From: Phycisphaerales bacterium
GTDB lineage: Bacteria; Planctomycetota; Phycisphaerae; Phycisphaerales; UBA1924
Reading direction: 5' to 3'
NCBI GenBank assembly: GCA_007693785.1
Contig: RECY01000038.1
Span: forward strand, 1-64,000
Length of the DNA: 64,000 nucleotides
The notes under the pieces are model-generated. The model had not been told where the DNA came from and made no database searches. It saw only the letters and a list, made by a program, of their open reading frames with translations. Numbering within the stretch: position 1 is the stretch's first letter; each line of letters begins with the position of its first letter. Position numbers and translations under genes: made by a program. Below, in pieces: positions 1 to 10,196 of the stretch.

Positions 1-5
1 GGGAA

Positions 6-79
<74 letters not shown>

Positions 80-291
80 ATCTGGACGCAACAATAGGCT
101 GCGTGCTGGGATTGGTCAATGGGCGTGGGATGGGGCTGGGATTCTGGGGAGTGGTCGTGGCTTTTGCAGCGATGATCGGGCGTGTGGTTTCCGCTGGCCG
201 CTACCTGCTGCCCGGCGGCGGGTGGCGTGCATGATCGTGATGTCCCGAGGCCTTCTCCTACGCCGCGACCCGGGGGCTCCGGCGCTCGGCG

Positions 292-297
292 TAGGAT
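292..297 (+). promoter_or_regulatory. Candidate -10 hexamer of purD
   Basis: TAGGAT ends 6 nt before the purD ATG, which would place the transcription start at or next to the start codon. No convincing -35 box was seen, and the AGGA inside it could instead act as a ribosome binding site. Confidence 0.3.
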
Positions 298-303
298 CCC
301 GCG

Positions 304-1740
<1,437 letters not shown>

Positions 1741-1760
1741 TAAAGTGCGCGAGTGCCGCG

Positions 1761-1775
1761 CGGGCGAGACGCCCG
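1761..1775. repeat. Short palindrome between convergent genes
   Basis: CGGGCG-AGA-CGCCCG forms a perfect 6-bp hairpin between the ends of purD and the LptD-like gene. It has no T-tract, so it is terminator-like at best. The same word (GGGCG-AGA-CGCCC) recurs at 6857-6869, pointing to a dispersed palindrome family. Confidence 0.5.
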
Positions 1776-1797
1776 TGCTTCGCTCGTCATCCCGTGA

Positions 1798-4700
1798 TCA
1801 CCCGCCGAGGCGCGAGCCGCGGTTGCGTCCGTCCGCGGCCCCAAGGCCTCGGACGCGCACGCCTTGGCGTTGCGTGCCCATCGGGCTGAAACTGAAGCCG
1901 AAGCTGGTTTCGCCGGTGATGTTGTTGTAGTTGATCCCCGCGCCGAGGATGGCGTTCGGGAACTCGCGTTGCAGTTCGCCCCCGACGCGCTGGACGTCCC
2001 GATCGTCGGTGTCGTAGCTCATGGAGCCGTTGAGGCGATACTTGGCGGTGAGCTCGTAAAACGCGGCAAGATCGAGGTAGGTCGAGTCCTGCGCGTTCAG
2101 GTATCGCAGCTCGGTCAGCGTCTGGAAGCGCGGCGTATGGCGGACCAGCACGCCCACGCTGGTCCGCGCGTTCTGCCCGAGGTCGAGGTCGAAGACGTTC
2201 TGCCCGCTGAGCGCGACGGCGTCGGTCACCTGCCAGCCGGCCTCGGCCGTCCAGTACTCGCCGGGGTTGGTCAGCTCCGGGCGGGACTCGATGTAGCGTC
2301 CGACGGGGCTGGTGAGCCCGTCGTCGTCGGTCGTGAAGACGAGTTCGTTGTCGAAAACCAGGACGTCCACGTCGCGCCAGCGCCCGGGGCCGCCGCGCTT
2401 GGTCTGCCAGGTCTGGTTGAGCCCGAATCGGACCATGGAGCCGGCGAAGATGTTCTCGACGTCCTCGTCGTAGACGGGCAGGTCCTTACGATCGATGGTG
2501 GTGCCGCTGGTCATGACGGTGACGCTGGGCTCGACGATGTGGCGTGCGCGGTTCAGGTCGAAGAGGTCGCTCTGCACGCCGTTGTAGACGCGTTGGAGCT
2601 CGGTCGAAGCGCGCATCCCGACGCCGCCCCACACGCGGATCTGATCGTCCTCCTCGGGGCTGAACTCGCTGAAGTCGTTGTCCCACGCGGTGACGCGTCC
2701 GATCGCGAAGGGCGTAAGCCGCCACGGCCCGCTCGCGAGCTGCGCGGTCACTTCCTGGCGGGTGTCGAAGCGGACGACCTCGGACTCGGTGTACCCCTCG
2801 CTGCGGAGGCGGTCGCCGAGGCTCTCGTCGGGTTCGACGCCGAACGCCGCTTGGCTCTGGCGGAGCCCGGTGAAGCCGAACTGGCGTGCGGTGGGCTCGG
2901 TGAAGCTGAGCCGCACGACGCCGAGACGTGTATCGCTGGAGTAGCTGATCAGCCCGGGGGCCGAGGCGCTGAACACGTCCTGCGCGATGACCTGGTGGCG
3001 CGCCTCGGGCAGGCGATCGACGGTGTACCCGCGGCTCTGCAGGATCGCCTGGTTCGGCGTGAAGTCGTTGAACGTCCCCTTCAGTTCCATCGTGAACGCC
3101 TGGTTCGCCTCGGTCCGCTGCGCGAGCATGCGGTTGGCAAACTCGCGTCGGCTCCGCGCGTCGCCCTGGAAGAGCGCTTCCACGAACGTCTCGTCGGAGA
3201 TGTAGCTGCCCTCGACGAGGAAGGTCCACTCGTCGTTGAGGCGCCAGCGGTGAGCAAGGGTCGCGAGCCCGCGAACCTCGCTGTCGTTCTCGATCTCCGC
3301 CCCCGTCGAGAGCACGTCCGTTCCGCGGTCGTCGATCACGAGATACCCAAATAGCTCGCCCTGCTGCTCAGGCGTGCTCCAGCGGAACTCGGTGCCGATC
3401 GCGGGGCCGCGCTGGCTGTAGAAGTCCAGCAGAAGATCCGCGCTGAGCCCGTCGGGCCCGTCGATGCCGGTCAGCCCGAAGAGGTTCCACGTCGTACGCA
3501 CGCCCTCACCGCTGCCCGAGCTGCTCTCGAACGAGACGTCGCGCAGCGGGATGTTCTCCGGATCCCCTCGGAATCGCGGGAAGTAGAAGAACGGCACGGG
3601 CCCGGCGCGGAGCGTCAGGTGACGCGCGTCCGCGATCGTCCGGTCCTCCAGGCCCGCGCGCTCCTCACGCTCGATCGTCACCGAGCCGGCCCCCACCGAG
3701 AAGTGCGGGCGCGCAAAGCCCGTGTTCGCCAGTGTCGCACGCTCGGCCTTGAACTGGCTCGCCGATTCCTGACGCACCGCGTCCGCGCGCACGTACAGCG
3801 GCATCCGCACCCGCGCGTTGTACGTCCAGAACACCGCGTCCAGCACGATCGCACGGTCCGCGCGCACGTCGTAGAACACCCGTGGCCCGCGCAGCGTGTA
3901 CTCCCCGTCCGTCGCGACCACACCGCCCTCGAGATAAATCCCGCGCACGTCCGCGATCTCGAACCGTCCGAACCGCTCGATCGGCCCGGGCTCCAGAAAG
4001 ACGACCGCACGCTCCGCATCGAGTTGCAGCGTCCGGCGAGCCCCGGGCTCCCACGCCTGCATCACCACGCCACCGGTCACGATCAGCGCGTTCTCGTCCT
4101 CGCCGGGCACAAACGCCAGGTCGCCAGCGGCCACGCTGAGCGAGCCGTCGGGCGAGAAAATCGGCTCGCTCACGCTCCCGCGCGGGAGGCGTTCGAGCAG
4201 GTCCGCGACCGCCGCCAGATCCGGATCGATCGCGCGCGTCGGCGCGGGGCGGTCGAACACGCTCGGCGGGGCGATCGGCCCGTCGTCGGTCTCGCCCTCT
4301 CGGCGAGCGACCATCGCCTCGTACCGCGCCGCCCATGCCGGCCCGCCGACGAGCGCGCGGAGGTACGCCGCCAGTTCACGCTCGCCCTCGGTCAGCAGTT
4401 GATCGGTCGGTCGCCCCCGCTCAACCACGTCGGCCCGGAGCGCGACCCCGCTCGCGGGGCGCACGATCGCCTGCACCGGCACGCGCGGGCCCGCGAGCCC
4501 GGTCGAGGCGGCCGACGTCGCGTTCTCCAGACGATCGAAATACACCCACGTCTGCCAGACCTCGCGCCCGTCGGTTTCTTCCTCCGGCACGCGCTGCAGC
4601 CAGACCGCCGCCCGCTGCGCCTCAAAGCGCCGCACCCCGATCGTGACCGCCACCTCACCCGAGATCAGAAGACGACGAACCTCCGCCCCGCCCGCACCGG

Positions 4701-4989
4701 GCTCGCCGGGCGACGGCGCCTGCTCCGTCCACGTCCACGCCCGACGCCCCGAAAACGACAACGGCCCATCGGTCACGCCCACCGGCAGCACGATCCCCGC
4801 AAACCCGCGGCCCGTGATCGCCAACGGCTCAATCGATGCCTCGGGCGAGGGCTGAACGCCCCCGTCCGCCGCGGGCTGCGCGATCGCTAGCCCAGGGCAC
4901 GCCGCGAGCGACCCGGCCGCCAACGCCACCCAGGACGCTCGCCCGCGAACAGCCCATCCCGCACGCTTCGCTCCCCGCTGCCTCGCCAT
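1798..4989 (-). CDS. LptD/OstA-like outer membrane LPS-assembly protein
   Basis: Predicted outer-membrane beta-barrel of 1063 residues that would insert lipopolysaccharide into the outer leaflet. After a signal peptide (hydrophobic WVALAAGSLAACPGLAIAQ, ending near residue 38) comes an OstA/LptA-like beta-rich region with repeated strands such as LLISGEVAVTIG and YTLRGPRVFYD, then the LptD-type phrase PVPFFYFPRFRGDP, then a long barrel of alternating strands running to the C-terminus (FGFSFSPMGT). The start at 4989 is chosen because AAGGAG lies 5 nt upstream; an in-frame extension to 5115 is Arg-rich and lacks a ribosome site. No lpt partner genes are next to it. Family assignment is good; the transported glycolipid is not known. 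Confidence 0.75.
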   Translation of the reverse strand: MARQRGAKRAGWAVRGRASWVALAAGSLAACPGLAIAQPAADGGVQPSPEASIEPLAITGRGFAGIVLPVGVTDGPLSFSGRRAWTWTEQAPSPGEPGAGGAEVRRLLISGEVAVTIGVRRFEAQRAAVWLQRVPEEETDGREVWQTWVYFDRLENATSAASTGLAGPRVPVQAIVRPASGVALRADVVERGRPTDQLLTEGERELAAYLRALVGGPAWAARYEAMVARREGETDDGPIAPPSVFDRPAPTRAIDPDLAAVADLLERLPRGSVSEPIFSPDGSLSVAAGDLAFVPGEDENALIVTGGVVMQAWEPGARRTLQLDAERAVVFLEPGPIERFGRFEIADVRGIYLEGGVVATDGEYTLRGPRVFYDVRADRAIVLDAVFWTYNARVRMPLYVRADAVRQESASQFKAERATLANTGFARPHFSVGAGSVTIEREERAGLEDRTIADARHLTLRAGPVPFFYFPRFRGDPENIPLRDVSFESSSGSGEGVRTTWNLFGLTGIDGPDGLSADLLLDFYSQRGPAIGTEFRWSTPEQQGELFGYLVIDDRGTDVLSTGAEIENDSEVRGLATLAHRWRLNDEWTFLVEGSYISDETFVEALFQGDARSRREFANRMLAQRTEANQAFTMELKGTFNDFTPNQAILQSRGYTVDRLPEARHQVIAQDVFSASAPGLISYSSDTRLGVVRLSFTEPTARQFGFTGLRQSQAAFGVEPDESLGDRLRSEGYTESEVVRFDTRQEVTAQLASGPWRLTPFAIGRVTAWDNDFSEFSPEEDDQIRVWGGVGMRASTELQRVYNGVQSDLFDLNRARHIVEPSVTVMTSGTTIDRKDLPVYDEDVENIFAGSMVRFGLNQTWQTKRGGPGRWRDVDVLVFDNELVFTTDDDGLTSPVGRYIESRPELTNPGEYWTAEAGWQVTDAVALSGQNVFDLDLGQNARTSVGVLVRHTPRFQTLTELRYLNAQDSTYLDLAAFYELTAKYRLNGSMSYDTDDRDVQRVGGELQREFPNAILGAGINYNNITGETSFGFSFSPMGTQRQGVRVRGLGAADGRNRGSRLGG

Positions 4990-5222
4990 CCGCACTCCTT
5001 GCGATCGCGTCCGTCGGGCGTGCTCATCGGGAGCCCGCGCCCGGGCTCGCAGCCTACGCCGAAGCCGCCCGCGCCGCACGCCGAACCGCGTCCATCGACA
5101 CGATTCGGCGCACAAAAAACGCCCGGAGCCATCGCCCCGGGCGGGAGTTGTTCAGCCTCGCGCCGCGTGCGCCCACGCCCGCGGCAGTGGGGGCCGCGTG
5201 GACGACGCCGGCAGTGTGGGCG

Positions 5223-6530
5223 TCACTCCCAGGTATTGACGCCCGTCGGCTTGGGCGTCATGGGCCCCGCCTGCCCGTTGCTCACCGCGGCCGAGCCCTC
5301 GGCTCGCCAGCTCTCTGGGTATTTCGGGTCGTCCAGCTCCAGCGCCAGCTTGGTCGGGAAGAGCGGGCGGAACGTGTCGCACATCACCGCGAGCTCGTTG
5401 GTGACCTTCGCCCCGAGGCTCTTCTCGACGGTCCCCGGGTGCGGGCCGTGGGGGATGCCCTGCGGGTGGAGGCTGATCGAGCCGGACTCGATCCCGCGCC
5501 GGGCCTTGTAGTTCCCCTCGACGTAGTACAGCACCTCGTCGCTGTCCAAATTCGAGTGGTTGTACGGCACCGGGATCGCCTCGGGATGGAAATCCAGCAG
5601 GCGCGGGCAGAACGAGCAGATGACGAAATTGTGACCCTCAAACGTCTGATGGATCGGCGGCGGCATGTGCAGCTTGCCCACGATCGGCGCAAAATCATCG
5701 ATATTGAAAATGTACGGGTAGTAGCACCCGTCCCACCCCACGATGTCGCACGGGTGGTAGTCGTAGTCGTAGCTGTGCACCGTGTTCCGGGCCTTGATCC
5801 GCACCTCGAACGACCCACGCTCGTCGGTGTACAGCGGGTGCTCGTCGTCCGCGAACGGCAGCACCAGGTCGCGCTCGCAGTACGGCGCGTGCTCGAGGAA
5901 CTGGGCCGTCTGCTTGCTCAGATACCGCGGCGGCGGCAGGATGTGGCTCCCGTTCGCCGTCTCGAACAGCACGAACTTCCCGTACGGCATGTCCGCCTTC
6001 GTGTGCCCGCCGAACGCCTCGTCGTCGCGCCCGTCGTCCGGACGCTCGTCCCACGTCACCGTGTAGATGATCCCCTTGGGCACCATCACATAGTCCTTCG
6101 GCCCGAACCGCAGCGTCCCCATGAACGAGCGCAGCGTCCCCGAGCCGAAGTGGACGAAGATGCACTCGTCCCCCTGCCCGTTCTTGAAGTGGTACCCCAT
6201 CTGCGCCGACGGCTGGCAGAGCGCCATCTCCACGTCGCTGTTCCCCAGGATCACCTTCCGCCCGGTGACGAAATCCCCTTCGGGCGAGAGGCGCGTCGAG
6301 ACCAGGTGACGCATCCGCATCACCTCCGTCTCCACATACTCCGGCTTGGTCCCGTACAGCGGCTTCCAACCCGTCACCTGCGTCGGCGGGTGAATGTGGT
6401 ACATCGTGCTCGTCGGCCCGACAAACCCCTCGGTCCCGAACAGCTCCTCGGAATACAGCCCCCCGTCCGGACGACGGAACTGCACGTGACGCTTCTTCGG
6501 GAGCGACCCCATCTTCGTGTAATACGCCAT
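5223..6530 (-). CDS. hmgA: Homogentisate 1,2-dioxygenase family protein
   Basis: Fe(II) ring-cleaving dioxygenase that converts homogentisate to maleylacetoacetate in tyrosine and phenylalanine breakdown, cytoplasmic. The 435-residue protein starts MAYYTKMGSLPKKRH, typical of the family, and carries HPQGIPHGPHPG near residue 354, where the metal ligands sit. The next step upstream, 4-hydroxyphenylpyruvate dioxygenase, is encoded on the same strand at 8659-9840, which supports the pathway. Start chosen at the ATG giving the family N-terminus; a GTG at 6593 would add an unlikely extension. No strong ribosome site is visible. No fumarylacetoacetase gene is in the window. Confidence 0.85.
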   Translation of the reverse strand: MAYYTKMGSLPKKRHVQFRRPDGGLYSEELFGTEGFVGPTSTMYHIHPPTQVTGWKPLYGTKPEYVETEVMRMRHLVSTRLSPEGDFVTGRKVILGNSDVEMALCQPSAQMGYHFKNGQGDECIFVHFGSGTLRSFMGTLRFGPKDYVMVPKGIIYTVTWDERPDDGRDDEAFGGHTKADMPYGKFVLFETANGSHILPPPRYLSKQTAQFLEHAPYCERDLVLPFADDEHPLYTDERGSFEVRIKARNTVHSYDYDYHPCDIVGWDGCYYPYIFNIDDFAPIVGKLHMPPPIHQTFEGHNFVICSFCPRLLDFHPEAIPVPYNHSNLDSDEVLYYVEGNYKARRGIESGSISLHPQGIPHGPHPGTVEKSLGAKVTNELAVMCDTFRPLFPTKLALELDDPKYPESWRAEGSAAVSNGQAGPMTPKPTGVNTWE

Positions 6531-6881
6531 GACGCTCAAAACCTCGGCTTCCCCGAGCCGCAAGCGGCGGGGGAGGGCGTTGATGAATCCCACCAGATTC
6601 TACCGGCCGACCCGCCCCGGTGGCACACTCCGGTGGCACAGGTCTGTCCCGGTGGCACAGGTCTCCGACCTGTGTTCCCCCCGCTCACCATAACCCCCCG
6701 GTGCCACGGCTTGGCTTCCGAGCCAAGCCGTGCTCCCCCCGCCAGGCAAAAGCAGCCCCACTCCCCAACAACGAGCGACAAGCCTCCGGCGCAACACAAC
6801 GCCCGGGCGGCTTCGTCGCCCGGGCGTGGAGGAGAATTCGGATTCAAGCCGGCTCAGGGCGAGACGCCCCGCGGGGAGGGC
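6531..6881. repeat. Gene-free stretch with clustered direct and inverted repeats
   Basis: The word CGGTGGCACA occurs three times (6618, 6631, 6650). Three hairpins follow: CACAGGTC-TCC-GACCTGTG (6656-6674), a 12-bp stem CACGGCTTGGCT/AGCCAAGCCGTG with loop TCCG (6705-6732), and CGCCCGGGCG repeated as an inverted pair around CTTCGT (6800-6826). The last could terminate the minus-strand PfpI-like gene. GGGCG-AGA-CGCCC lies at 6857-6869. No coding signal was seen. These look like dispersed palindromic elements of the REP type. Confidence 0.6.
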
Positions 6882-7625
6882 TTACTCCGTGCCCATGCGC
6901 GACGAGCCGCGGTGCCGTGCGGCGTGCTCCAGCATCGACTTCTCCAGCGTCGACACGAACACCGGGATGTCATCCGGGACACGCGAGGTAATCAGGTTGC
7001 CGTCGCGGACGACTTCCTTATCCTTGTATTCCGCCCCGGCCTCTTTCATCTCGTCGCTGATCGACTCCACGCAGGTCGCCTCGCGCCCTTCGAGCACGCC
7101 AGCGGTCGCGAGGATCTGCGGGCCGTGGCAGATCGCGGCCACGGGCTTGCCCGTCTCAAAGAACTCGCGAGCGAACTCGACCACCTCGGAATGCTCGCGA
7201 AGCTGGTCCGGCGCCCGCCCGCCCGGGAGCACCAACGCGTCGAAGTCGTCCGGGCTGGCGTCGCGCACGCTCTTTTCGATGAGGACCTCGATATCGCTGT
7301 TGTACGCCGAGACGAGGCCCGGCTCGATGCCGATGACCGTCACCTCCGCGCCCCGGTTCTGCAGAAACGCCAGCGGCATCAACGTCTCCGCGTCTTGCAG
7401 CCCCTCGCCGGTCAGGATCGCCACACGCATCCCGCGAAGCGTGGCCTCGCTGTCCTGCGCGTCCGTCGTCTTGCGTTGGTGATCTCGCTGCATCTGAGGC
7501 TCCATCTGCCGGTCGCTCTGGCGCGTCTGGGTTTCCTGCTGGCGAATCGTCTGCTGCCCCGTCGCGAGGCCCGCGCTCAGCAAGAGCGAGCCGGCGAGAC
7601 AAGCAAGGTTGGTGGGGCGAGGCAT
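6882..7625 (-). CDS. Secreted DJ-1/PfpI family protein
   Basis: A 247-residue protein with a signal peptide (NLACLAGSLLLSAGLATGQ), a Gln/Arg-rich low-complexity linker (about residues 25-60) and a DJ-1/PfpI domain. The domain shows the order seen in general stress protein 18 / PfpI relatives: RVAILTGEGLQD, DFDALVLPGGRAPDQLR, and the nucleophile elbow AICHGP near residue 163 with the His immediately after the Cys. Family members act as peptidases, glyoxalases or chaperones; which applies here cannot be told. Export to the periplasm is unusual for this family, which is mostly cytoplasmic. Start supported by AAGGAG 6 nt upstream. Confidence 0.8.
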   Translation of the reverse strand: MPRPTNLACLAGSLLLSAGLATGQQTIRQQETQTRQSDRQMEPQMQRDHQRKTTDAQDSEATLRGMRVAILTGEGLQDAETLMPLAFLQNRGAEVTVIGIEPGLVSAYNSDIEVLIEKSVRDASPDDFDALVLPGGRAPDQLREHSEVVEFAREFFETGKPVAAICHGPQILATAGVLEGREATCVESISDEMKEAGAEYKDKEVVRDGNLITSRVPDDIPVFVSTLEKSMLEHAARHRGSSRMGTE

Positions 7626-7918
7626 CGGGTGCTCCTTTCCAATCCGCGGCACAGAAATCACACAGCGCGAATAGACCGCGCCCGGCAATCTCGATGCCGG
7701 TGTTCAAACAGTAAAAATGTCCGTGGCCGCTCGCTTTTACAGACTCGTGCACCGGGCGAACTATTCACGCCAACCGCGAGAACCGGGCCGGATCGCGTGA
7801 AACCCTGCGGTGGCGTCAAGCACACGCGGGGAGGGGGGTCTGTCACGGCCCCCCCAGACAGGTCAATCAGAGACGTGCCCTGTGTGCTGGGGCATGTAAA
7901 ATAACTAAGCGTTCAAAA

Positions 7919-8662
7919 CTATCTTAATGTATTTTGAAGCCTAATTCTATATTCCGAAGGCACGTTTAAGCCATAGCTTTCGAGCGCGCCAATTGTATAA
8001 AGTAGATCTGCCTGCTGTACGCTTATACCAAGGTGCCTGGCTGCCCGGCTGGCCATTGCAAGCCCGTGTTCTGGAATTGGTCTACCCATTCGCTCTGCGC
8101 GAGTCCATTCCTGCTGACACCAGTGGTAGACTCTAGTTGCCGAGGGAAGCGTGTTTAAAGTGTAAACTTCAGTGGAGTCGCCGTCCACAGCTTCAGATGA
8201 ACCTTGATGATACGCTTCGTCGGGGACCAGGGATGTAATATACTCAGCAATTTCGATCGATGGGCCGCGCAAATTCGGGTGCCTGTGGTCCTGTATCCTT
8301 GGCGTAATAAATTCAACACACGCTTGAGTGGCGTTGTAGTAATCTAGTAATATATGCTTTACTAGCTTGTCAACCCATGCCTTTGCATCATCATATTTTT
8401 CATGGGGTATGAATTTGTACTTTAAAAGTATGGAATAAATATGTGATCGTGAATATTCTATCTGATAATTATATAATTCAAATAATGTAGACGAATCACC
8501 TAGTCTGTGGTGTAGATATACTGATCTTAAATGCGATTCACCATTAAGTGCTGGGTTGGGCTTCGAATGCCACGCATTGGACATTAGCCATATGCCAGCA
8601 GCGAATGCGCTTCCAAGGCTGATGCTTGCGGCTAAAATAAACAAGAAGGCTTTGCGGCTCAC
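7919..8662 (-). CDS. Unrecognised membrane-anchored protein, AT-rich
   Basis: A 247-residue protein I do not recognise. It has one N-terminal hydrophobic segment (AFLFILAASISLGSAFAAGIW), so it is probably anchored with the rest in the periplasm; the remainder is mixed helical with few motifs. The GTG start overlaps the stop of the hpd gene (GTGA, 4-nt overlap), which suggests translational coupling. Base composition is strikingly unlike the neighbours: 8400-8520 is largely A and T with codons such as ATA, AAT and TTA, whereas flanking genes are very GC-rich. This points to recent acquisition, yet it sits exactly at the end of a native gene. Confidence 0.65.
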   Translation of the reverse strand: MSRKAFLFILAASISLGSAFAAGIWLMSNAWHSKPNPALNGESHLRSVYLHHRLGDSSTLFELYNYQIEYSRSHIYSILLKYKFIPHEKYDDAKAWVDKLVKHILLDYYNATQACVEFITPRIQDHRHPNLRGPSIEIAEYITSLVPDEAYHQGSSEAVDGDSTEVYTLNTLPSATRVYHWCQQEWTRAERMGRPIPEHGLAMASRAARHLGISVQQADLLYTIGALESYGLNVPSEYRIRLQNTLR

Positions 8663-9840
8663 AGATTCCCTCTCCGCTCCTGCTCCTTCTCCAACGCCTC
8701 AAACAGCGCCTTGAAGTTCCCCTTCCCAAAGCTCTGGCTCCCGCGGCGGCAGATGATCTCGAAGAACAGTGTTGGGCGGTCCTGCAGCGGCTTCGTAAAC
8801 AACTGGAGCAGGTACCCCTCGTCGTCGGCGTCGACCAGCACGCCGAGGTCGCGGATCTTTTCGTGGTCTTCTTTGACTTCCCAGCCGAGCGCCTCGACGC
8901 GCTTCCAGACGGTGTCGTAGTAGGTGTCGGGGATCTGGAGGAAGTCGACGCCGCGGTTGCGGAGGGCGGCGACGGAGTGGAGCTCGTCGTCGGTGCGGAG
9001 GGCGAGGTGCTGGACGCCGGGGGTCATGTGGTGCCACTCGAGGTATTCGAGGATCTGGCTCTTCTTCTTGCCCTCGGCCGGCTCGTTGATGGGCATCTTG
9101 ATGAGGTGGTTGCCGCTCGCCATGACCTTGGACATCAGGGCCGAGTACTCGGTGGAGATGTCCGCGTCGTCGAAGTGCTTGAACATCTTGAATTCGAGCA
9201 CGTTCTCGTACCACTCGACCCAGTGGTTCATCTTGCCCTCTTCGACGTTGCCGACGCAGTGGTCAACGAACTTGAGCCCGCAGGGGTTCTTGCGGTTGTA
9301 GTCGTTCAGCGCGAACGACCCCATCGGCTTGTACCCCGGCGCGAACGCACCGCCCTTCTTCAGGTGCGGCAGGTCGTACTCGCCCGTGCGGCTCACGAAC
9401 GAGTGCACCGCGCGACCGTACGTCTGGATCCCGGCCATGGTCACCGTGCCCCGGTCGTCCTTGAACGTCCGCGGCTCGTACGCCGACGTGCCCCCGTTGG
9501 CGACCGCCCGCTCGTACGCGGCCTCCGCGTCCGCGACCGTCATCGCGACGTCCTTCACCCCGTCGCCGTAGAGGCGGACCTCCTCGTTCGCCGGGTGGTC
9601 CGAGGTCAGGCCGGTCGTGAGCAGCAAGCGGATGTTGCCCTGGGTCAGCAGATAGTTCGCCTCCGTGCGGGAGCCGGTGGTCAGGTCGGCGTACTGCTCA
9701 ACCTGGAACCCGAAGGTGTGGGCGTAGAACGTCGCGGCCTGCTTGGCGTTGCCGACGTAGAAGCGGACGTGGTCGACGTCGATCAGGCTCAGCGGATCGG
9801 CAGCGGTGGCGGCACCAGGGTTGGTCGACGCGGTGGTCAT
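8659..9840 (-). CDS. hpd: 4-hydroxyphenylpyruvate dioxygenase
   Basis: Fe(II) enzyme making homogentisate from 4-hydroxyphenylpyruvate in tyrosine catabolism. The 393-residue protein has two VOC (glyoxalase-like) domains: the N-terminal begins DVDHVRFYVGNAKQAATFY, and the catalytic C-terminal one carries the three metal ligands in DHCVGNV (His), QHLALRTDD (His) and LFFEIICRRG (Glu). Its product is the substrate of the homogentisate dioxygenase at 5223-6530. The ATG at 9840 has GGAG 9 nt upstream; the longer frame to 9972 is rejected. The stop overlaps the next, AT-rich gene. Confidence 0.93.
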   Translation of the reverse strand: MTTASTNPGAATAADPLSLIDVDHVRFYVGNAKQAATFYAHTFGFQVEQYADLTTGSRTEANYLLTQGNIRLLLTTGLTSDHPANEEVRLYGDGVKDVAMTVADAEAAYERAVANGGTSAYEPRTFKDDRGTVTMAGIQTYGRAVHSFVSRTGEYDLPHLKKGGAFAPGYKPMGSFALNDYNRKNPCGLKFVDHCVGNVEEGKMNHWVEWYENVLEFKMFKHFDDADISTEYSALMSKVMASGNHLIKMPINEPAEGKKKSQILEYLEWHHMTPGVQHLALRTDDELHSVAALRNRGVDFLQIPDTYYDTVWKRVEALGWEVKEDHEKIRDLGVLVDADDEGYLLQLFTKPLQDRPTLFFEIICRRGSQSFGKGNFKALFEALEKEQERRGNL

Positions 9841-10196
9841 GATCACGATCTCCAGTGTCTTGGGCAGGAATGCGGGGCCCAGGCCCGTGCTACATTCTAC
9901 CGCCAACAAGCCCGCAGGCGGCCTCCCGCTCGCGATGCTCGGCAGGGATCTGTCCGGAACATCCCGCCCCAAGCACAGCCTTGCAAGAGCCCTGTTCAGG
10001 GTAAATCGTGCAGAAGTTTGCGGACCTTGGCCCGCGTGGGTCGATGCCTAATGCTGCGGGTTTGGACGGTGACGACGCGAGGGGGATACACTCCCGCCAC
10101 GTTTTGGAGCAGTCCGCGGCCTTTCCGAGGGGCTCGGCGTCGTCAGGGGTTGTCCTTGAAGTCTCCGGTTTTGGCCGCGATGGGGTAACTGCACGG
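9841..10196. other. Intergenic region between divergent hpd and the kinase-like gene
   Basis: No gene recognised. It should hold promoters for both flanks; the clearest candidate is a TACACT -10-like hexamer at 10087-10092 on the plus strand, about 105 nt before the kinase-like start, without a good -35 at normal spacing. Confidence 0.4.

Noticed and set aside
4836-7904. A 1022-codon open frame on the plus strand
   Set aside because: It lies antisense to the LptD-like, homogentisate dioxygenase and PfpI-like genes, is Arg/Pro/His-rich, and shows no motifs; it is a GC-driven shadow.
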